A stretch of 8,100 nt of DNA from an uncultured Eubacteriales bacterium (GTDB lineage Bacteria; Bacillota; Clostridia; Oscillospirales; Oscillospiraceae), in assembly GCA_900549495.1 (NCBI GenBank), contig UROL01000083.1, forward strand, positions 1-8,100, in the 5' to 3' direction. The notes below the pieces were generated by a model that saw only the letters and a program-made list of their open reading frames with translations, did no database searches and had not been told where the DNA came from. Each line of letters starts with the position of its first letter. Positions within the stretch are counted from its first letter, which is position 1. Shown here piece by piece: positions 6,613 through 8,100 of this stretch. Both the position numbers and the translations under genes were made by a program.

Positions 6613-7128
6613 TTAGGCTTCTGCGGGAGCTCCGCCTTCCTTCTGCTGCCGGATCTGATCCAGGACGCAGGCCAGGCTGGAGATAGGAGCCAAGAAAGTA
6701 CCAAGAACCTGAGCAACCAGAGCATTCTTGCTGGGCAGCTCACCGAAGCCATTCAGAGCATTCACGGACAGGACAGAGCCTTCCACGATGCCGCCCTTGA
6801 TGGACAGGACGTTCTTGTTCTTCTTGGCAAACTCGCACACGATACGAGCAGGGGCGATGGGGTCGCCGGTGGTGGAAGCCATAGCGGTAGTACCGTTCAG
6901 AACCTCGCTGAAATCGTAGCCAGCATTCTTGGCTGCGAAATTGGTCAGAGTGTTCTTAACAACGGAGTACTCAACACCGGCCTCACGGAACTGCTTACGC
7001 AGCTCGGTATCCTGAGCAACAGTGATACCCTTGTAATCGACGAAGACAACAGAAGTAGCATTCTGAATCTTGCCGGTCAGGGAGTCAACAACTGCCTTCT
7101 TGCTCTCAAGAACCTTTGCGTTGGGCAT
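6613..7128 (-). CDS. rplJ: Ribosomal protein L10 (uL10)
   Basis: This 171-residue protein is the base of the ribosomal stalk: its N-terminal domain binds 23S rRNA and its C-terminal helix holds L7/L12 dimers. Family features are SVVFVDYKGITV (26-37), EYSVVKNTL (53-61), GDPIAPARI (88-96), KGGIVEG (111-117) and LPSK (131-134). The C-terminal helix (about 135-163) is the L12 binding part. The start is set at the ATG at 7128 because GGAGGTG (complement of 7135-7141) lies 6 nt upstream and the protein then begins MPNAK, as in homologues. A longer in-frame start at 7194 would add 22 residues encoded by the leader and its attenuator hairpin, so it is rejected. In complex with L12 the protein also binds its own mRNA leader to repress the operon. 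Confidence 0.98.
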   Translation of the reverse strand: MPNAKVLESKKAVVDSLTGKIQNATSVVFVDYKGITVAQDTELRKQFREAGVEYSVVKNTLTNFAAKNAGYDFSEVLNGTTAMASTTGDPIAPARIVCEFAKKNKNVLSIKGGIVEGSVLSVNALNGFGELPSKNALVAQVLGTFLAPISSLACVLDQIRQQKEGGAPAEA

Positions 7129-7134
7129 TATTTT

Positions 7135-7141
7135 CACCTCC
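7135..7141 (-). promoter_or_regulatory. rplJ ribosome binding site deciding the start
   Basis: GGAGGTG on the minus strand lies 6 nt before the ATG at 7128. It lies just after the attenuator T tract and rules out the longer in-frame start at 7194. Confidence 0.9.
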
Positions 7142-7249
7142 GAAAAATAAAAATGTCTTCCTGCCAGAAGACAGAAAGACACGCAGAAAATCATATTCAG
7201 CGCACCTCGGCAGGATTTATGTCATAGGACACCTGCTGTCTTTGGCAAC
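7142..7249 (-). ncRNA. L10 leader (autoregulatory rplJ 5' UTR)
   Basis: The minus-strand leader contains AAAGACAGCAGGTG and then CCTGCCGAGGTGCG, the conserved halves of the L10 leader element bound by the L10-L12 complex. GCAGG (complement of 7232-7236) pairs with CCTGC from the complement of 7209-7214, with a small inner TGTC/GACA helix between them. The same CCTGCC can instead pair with GGCAGG (complement of 7160-7165) inside the attenuator hairpin. This gives three competing helices: protein-binding fold, antiterminator and terminator. By the mechanism known in Bacillus, excess L10-L12 would stabilise the first fold, release the terminator and stop transcription. Confidence 0.85.
7143..7173 (-). 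terminator. Attenuator hairpin in the rplJ leader
   Basis: On the minus strand TGTCTTC-TGGCAG-GAAGACA (complement of 7154-7173) is a perfect 7-bp stem with a 6-nt loop. It is followed directly by TTTTTATTTTT (complement of 7143-7153). This has the form of an intrinsic terminator and lies just before the rplJ ribosome binding site. That is where the transcription attenuator lies in the Bacillus subtilis rplJL leader. Confidence 0.85.
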
Positions 7250-7255
7250 TTCGCT

Positions 7256-7284
7256 AGTCTAGCATAAAGTGCGTGATATGTCAA
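7256..7284 (-). promoter_or_regulatory. Promoter of rplJL
   Basis: On the minus strand TTGACA (complement of 7279-7284), a 17-nt spacer and TAGACT (complement of 7256-7261) form a sigma-A promoter. The -10 box is preceded by TGC, giving an extended -10. The predicted start is near 7249, for a leader of about 121 nt. Confidence 0.85.
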
Positions 7285-7306
7285 GCCCTTTTTTGAAATA
7301 TTTTTA
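7285..7306 (-). promoter_or_regulatory. UP-element-like A/T tract upstream of the rplJ promoter
   Basis: Directly upstream of the -35 box the minus strand reads TAAAAATATTTC followed by AAAAAA. This resembles the UP element pattern (AAAWWTWTTTT, three bases, AAA) bound by the RNA polymerase alpha C-terminal domains. It is expected at a very strong ribosomal protein promoter; the role is inferred from sequence. Confidence 0.55.
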
Positions 7307-7320
7307 CCCTTTTGTAAAAA
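7301..7320. repeat. A/T inverted repeat in the divergent intergenic region
   Basis: TTTTTAC (7301-7307) and GTAAAAA (7314-7320) are perfect 7-bp inverted arms around CCTTTT. It lies between the divergent rplJ and DUF1538 promoters and overlaps the end of the UP-like tract. It may be a protein site or chance in A/T-rich DNA. It has no T tract placed as a terminator would need. Confidence 0.35.
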
Positions 7321-7351
7321 ACGGAGAAATACAGCCGCAGAGGGCAAAATA

Positions 7352-7367
7352 CCGGTGGCCACACCGG
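7352..7367. repeat. GC-rich inverted repeat CCGGTG-GCCA-CACCGG
   Basis: A perfect 6-bp inverted repeat with a 4-nt loop, standing out in an otherwise A/T-rich spacer. It lies about 54 bp upstream of the DUF1538 -35 box and about 68 bp upstream of the rplJ -35 box. No T tract follows on either strand, so it is not a terminator. A regulator site is possible but unsupported. Confidence 0.35.
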
Positions 7368-7420
7368 GCATAAATACCTTCCTTCTTACAGATGTTTACA
7401 AATTGTTGCATTTTATCGGG

Positions 7421-7449
7421 TTGGCAACGACCTGCTTTTCTGATATAAT
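7421..7449 (+). promoter_or_regulatory. Promoter of the DUF1538 gene
   Basis: TTGGCA at 7421-7426 and TATAAT at 7444-7449 are separated by 17 nt, and TGA just before the -10 box makes an extended -10. The start should be near 7456, about 28 nt before the TTG start codon. It is divergent from the rplJ promoter, with about 135 bp between the two -35 boxes. Confidence 0.82.
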
Positions 7450-7466
7450 CAAAGGAAACTACCCTA

Positions 7467-7474
7467 AAAGGAGG
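7467..7474 (+). promoter_or_regulatory. Ribosome binding site for the TTG start of the DUF1538 gene
   Basis: AAAGGAGG lies 9 nt before the TTG at 7484. This near-perfect site selects the rare TTG start over the first in-frame ATG at 7520, which has no such site. Confidence 0.85.
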
Positions 7475-7483
7475 AACGCCCCC

Positions 7484-8062
7484 TTGAAAGAATTGCAAGC
7501 AAAAATCAAAGAAGCCCTGATGTCCGTGCTGCCCATTACGGCGGTGGTGTACCTGTTGGCCCTGACACCACTGTTGGACTTGTCCCGGACAGAGCTGATT
7601 ACCTTCTCCATCGGTGCCGTGATGCTGATTTTGGGTATCGGTTTGTTCAGCATGGGCGCAGACCAGGCCATGACGCCCATGGGCTCCCATGTGGGCTCCG
7701 GACTTTCCCGGCAAAAGAAGCTGGGGTTGCTTCTGGGTGTCTGCTTTGTGCTGGGATTGCTGATTACCATTGCTGAGCCGGATTTGCAGGTGCTTGCAGG
7801 ACAGGTGGCAGCAGTTCCTAATATGGTGCTTATATTATCTGTAGCAGTTGGAGTAGGTGTATTTCTTGTTGCTGCACTTTTAAGAATACTTTTTGGAATA
7901 CCGTTAGCACCGCTTCTGCTAGTGTTTTATGCAATTGTTTTTGCACTTGCGATGTTTGTTCCTAAAGGCTTTCTTGCAGTTGCATTTGATTCAGGGGGAG
8001 TAACAACCGGTCCGATGACTGTACCATTTATAATGGCTCTTGGTGTGGGTATTTCTTCTATC
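7484..8062 (+). CDS. DUF1538 family membrane protein, 3' truncated and probably chimeric
   Basis: The 193 residues present belong to the DUF1538 family, predicted multi-pass membrane proteins possibly involved in transport; the true function is not known to me. Hydrophobic segments fall near residues 13-31, 38-57, 81-96, 113-135 and 138-156. Family-like motifs are GLFSMGADQAMTPMGSHVG, then AEPDLQVLAGQV near 98-109, and FDSGGVTTGPMTVPF near 169-183. Full-length members usually carry two such domains, so much of the gene is missing. The TTG start is supported by AAAGGAGG at 7467-7474. From 8063 the frame continues only through adapter, adding false residues LSLIHISEPTRP. Codon use changes sharply near 7811: about 76 of 109 codons end in G or C before it, but only 16 of 84 after it, with ATA, TTA, CTT and AGA appearing. 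The two parts probably come from different genomes joined in frame. Confidence 0.87.
7800..7820. other. Composition break inside the DUF1538 gene (probable chimeric join)
   Basis: The strand to the left has the GC-rich codon style of the rest of the window. The strand to the right, up to the adapter, is about 40% GC with A/T third positions. The reading frame and protein family continue unbroken, so the join must be at a homologous position. The region around GCAGGACAGGTGGCAGCAG encodes a conserved stretch where two homologues could share enough bases to mislead an assembler. The exact join cannot be fixed to the base. Confidence 0.65.
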
Positions 8063-8100
8063 CTGTCTCTTATACACATCTCCGAGCCCACGAGACCGAG
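8063..8100. other. Nextera Read 2 adapter remnant with start of index
   Basis: Bases 8063-8081 are CTGTCTCTTATACACATCT, the Tn5 mosaic end, and 8082-8096 are the Nextera Read 2 stem CCGAGCCCACGAGAC. The last four bases, CGAG, would be the start of an i7 index. This is untrimmed read-through, not genome. Confidence 0.98.

Noticed and set aside
7129..7194. Longer rplJ start adding 22 residues (MIFCVSF...)
   Set aside because: The extra codons lie in the L10 leader and its attenuator hairpin. GGAGGTG selects the ATG at 7128, which gives the usual MPNAK start.
6160..7227. Long plus-strand open frame of 355 codons with Gly/Ser-rich product
   Set aside because: It is antisense to rplL, rplJ and the leader. 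It is open only because of the strong codon bias of the ribosomal genes.
27..8062. CRISPR array, insertion sequence, tRNA, rRNA, phage or defence genes
   Set aside because: I saw no direct-repeat array, transposase, integrase, tRNA-like or rRNA stretch. The genes are core functions apart from the two membrane proteins.

Overview
The window is a metagenome-style contig of about 8.1 kb from a Gram-positive, clostridial bacterium, most likely a gut Oscillospiraceae-type organism (inferred). The evidence is the gene order comEC-holA-rnmV, an RNase M5 with clostridial sequence features, strong AGGAGG ribosome binding sites, a Firmicutes-type L10 leader and moderately high GC. Both ends carry Nextera (Tn5) sequencing adapter: 1-26 on the left and 8063-8100 on the right. 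The biological sequence is therefore about 27-8062.

Plus-strand block, 28-5119. The 3' part of comEC (DNA uptake channel, metallo-beta-lactamase-like domain) is followed by holA (DNA polymerase III delta), rnmV (RNase M5, 5S rRNA maturation) and an ABC-F ATPase. These are tightly packed: holA follows comEC by 2 nt, and the next two junctions are 8-nt overlaps of nearly the same sequence. An Mrp/NBP35-type iron-sulfur carrier ATPase follows from its own perfect-consensus promoter, which carries a palindrome on the -10 box. A terminator then separates it from a convergent gene.

Minus-strand block, 7249-5159. The rplJ-rplL operon (ribosomal stalk proteins L10 and L7/L12) has a strong promoter with an UP-like element, and a leader whose segments can form mutually exclusive helices (L10 binding fold, antiterminator, terminator). 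It ends in its own terminator. Downstream, from a separate promoter, comes an unrecognised polytopic membrane protein of 287 residues.

Right end. A DUF1538 membrane protein gene starts divergently from rplJ and runs into the right adapter. Codon use in this gene changes abruptly near 7811: by hand count about 70% GC at third positions before and about 19% after. The last 250 bases probably come from a homologous gene of a different, AT-rich genome, by assembly chimerism or, less likely, recombination.

Most of the window is core housekeeping. I see no undescribed defence or mobile system. The points most worth checking are the chimeric DUF1538 gene, the rplJ leader switch, the palindromic promoter of the Mrp gene and the unidentified membrane protein.
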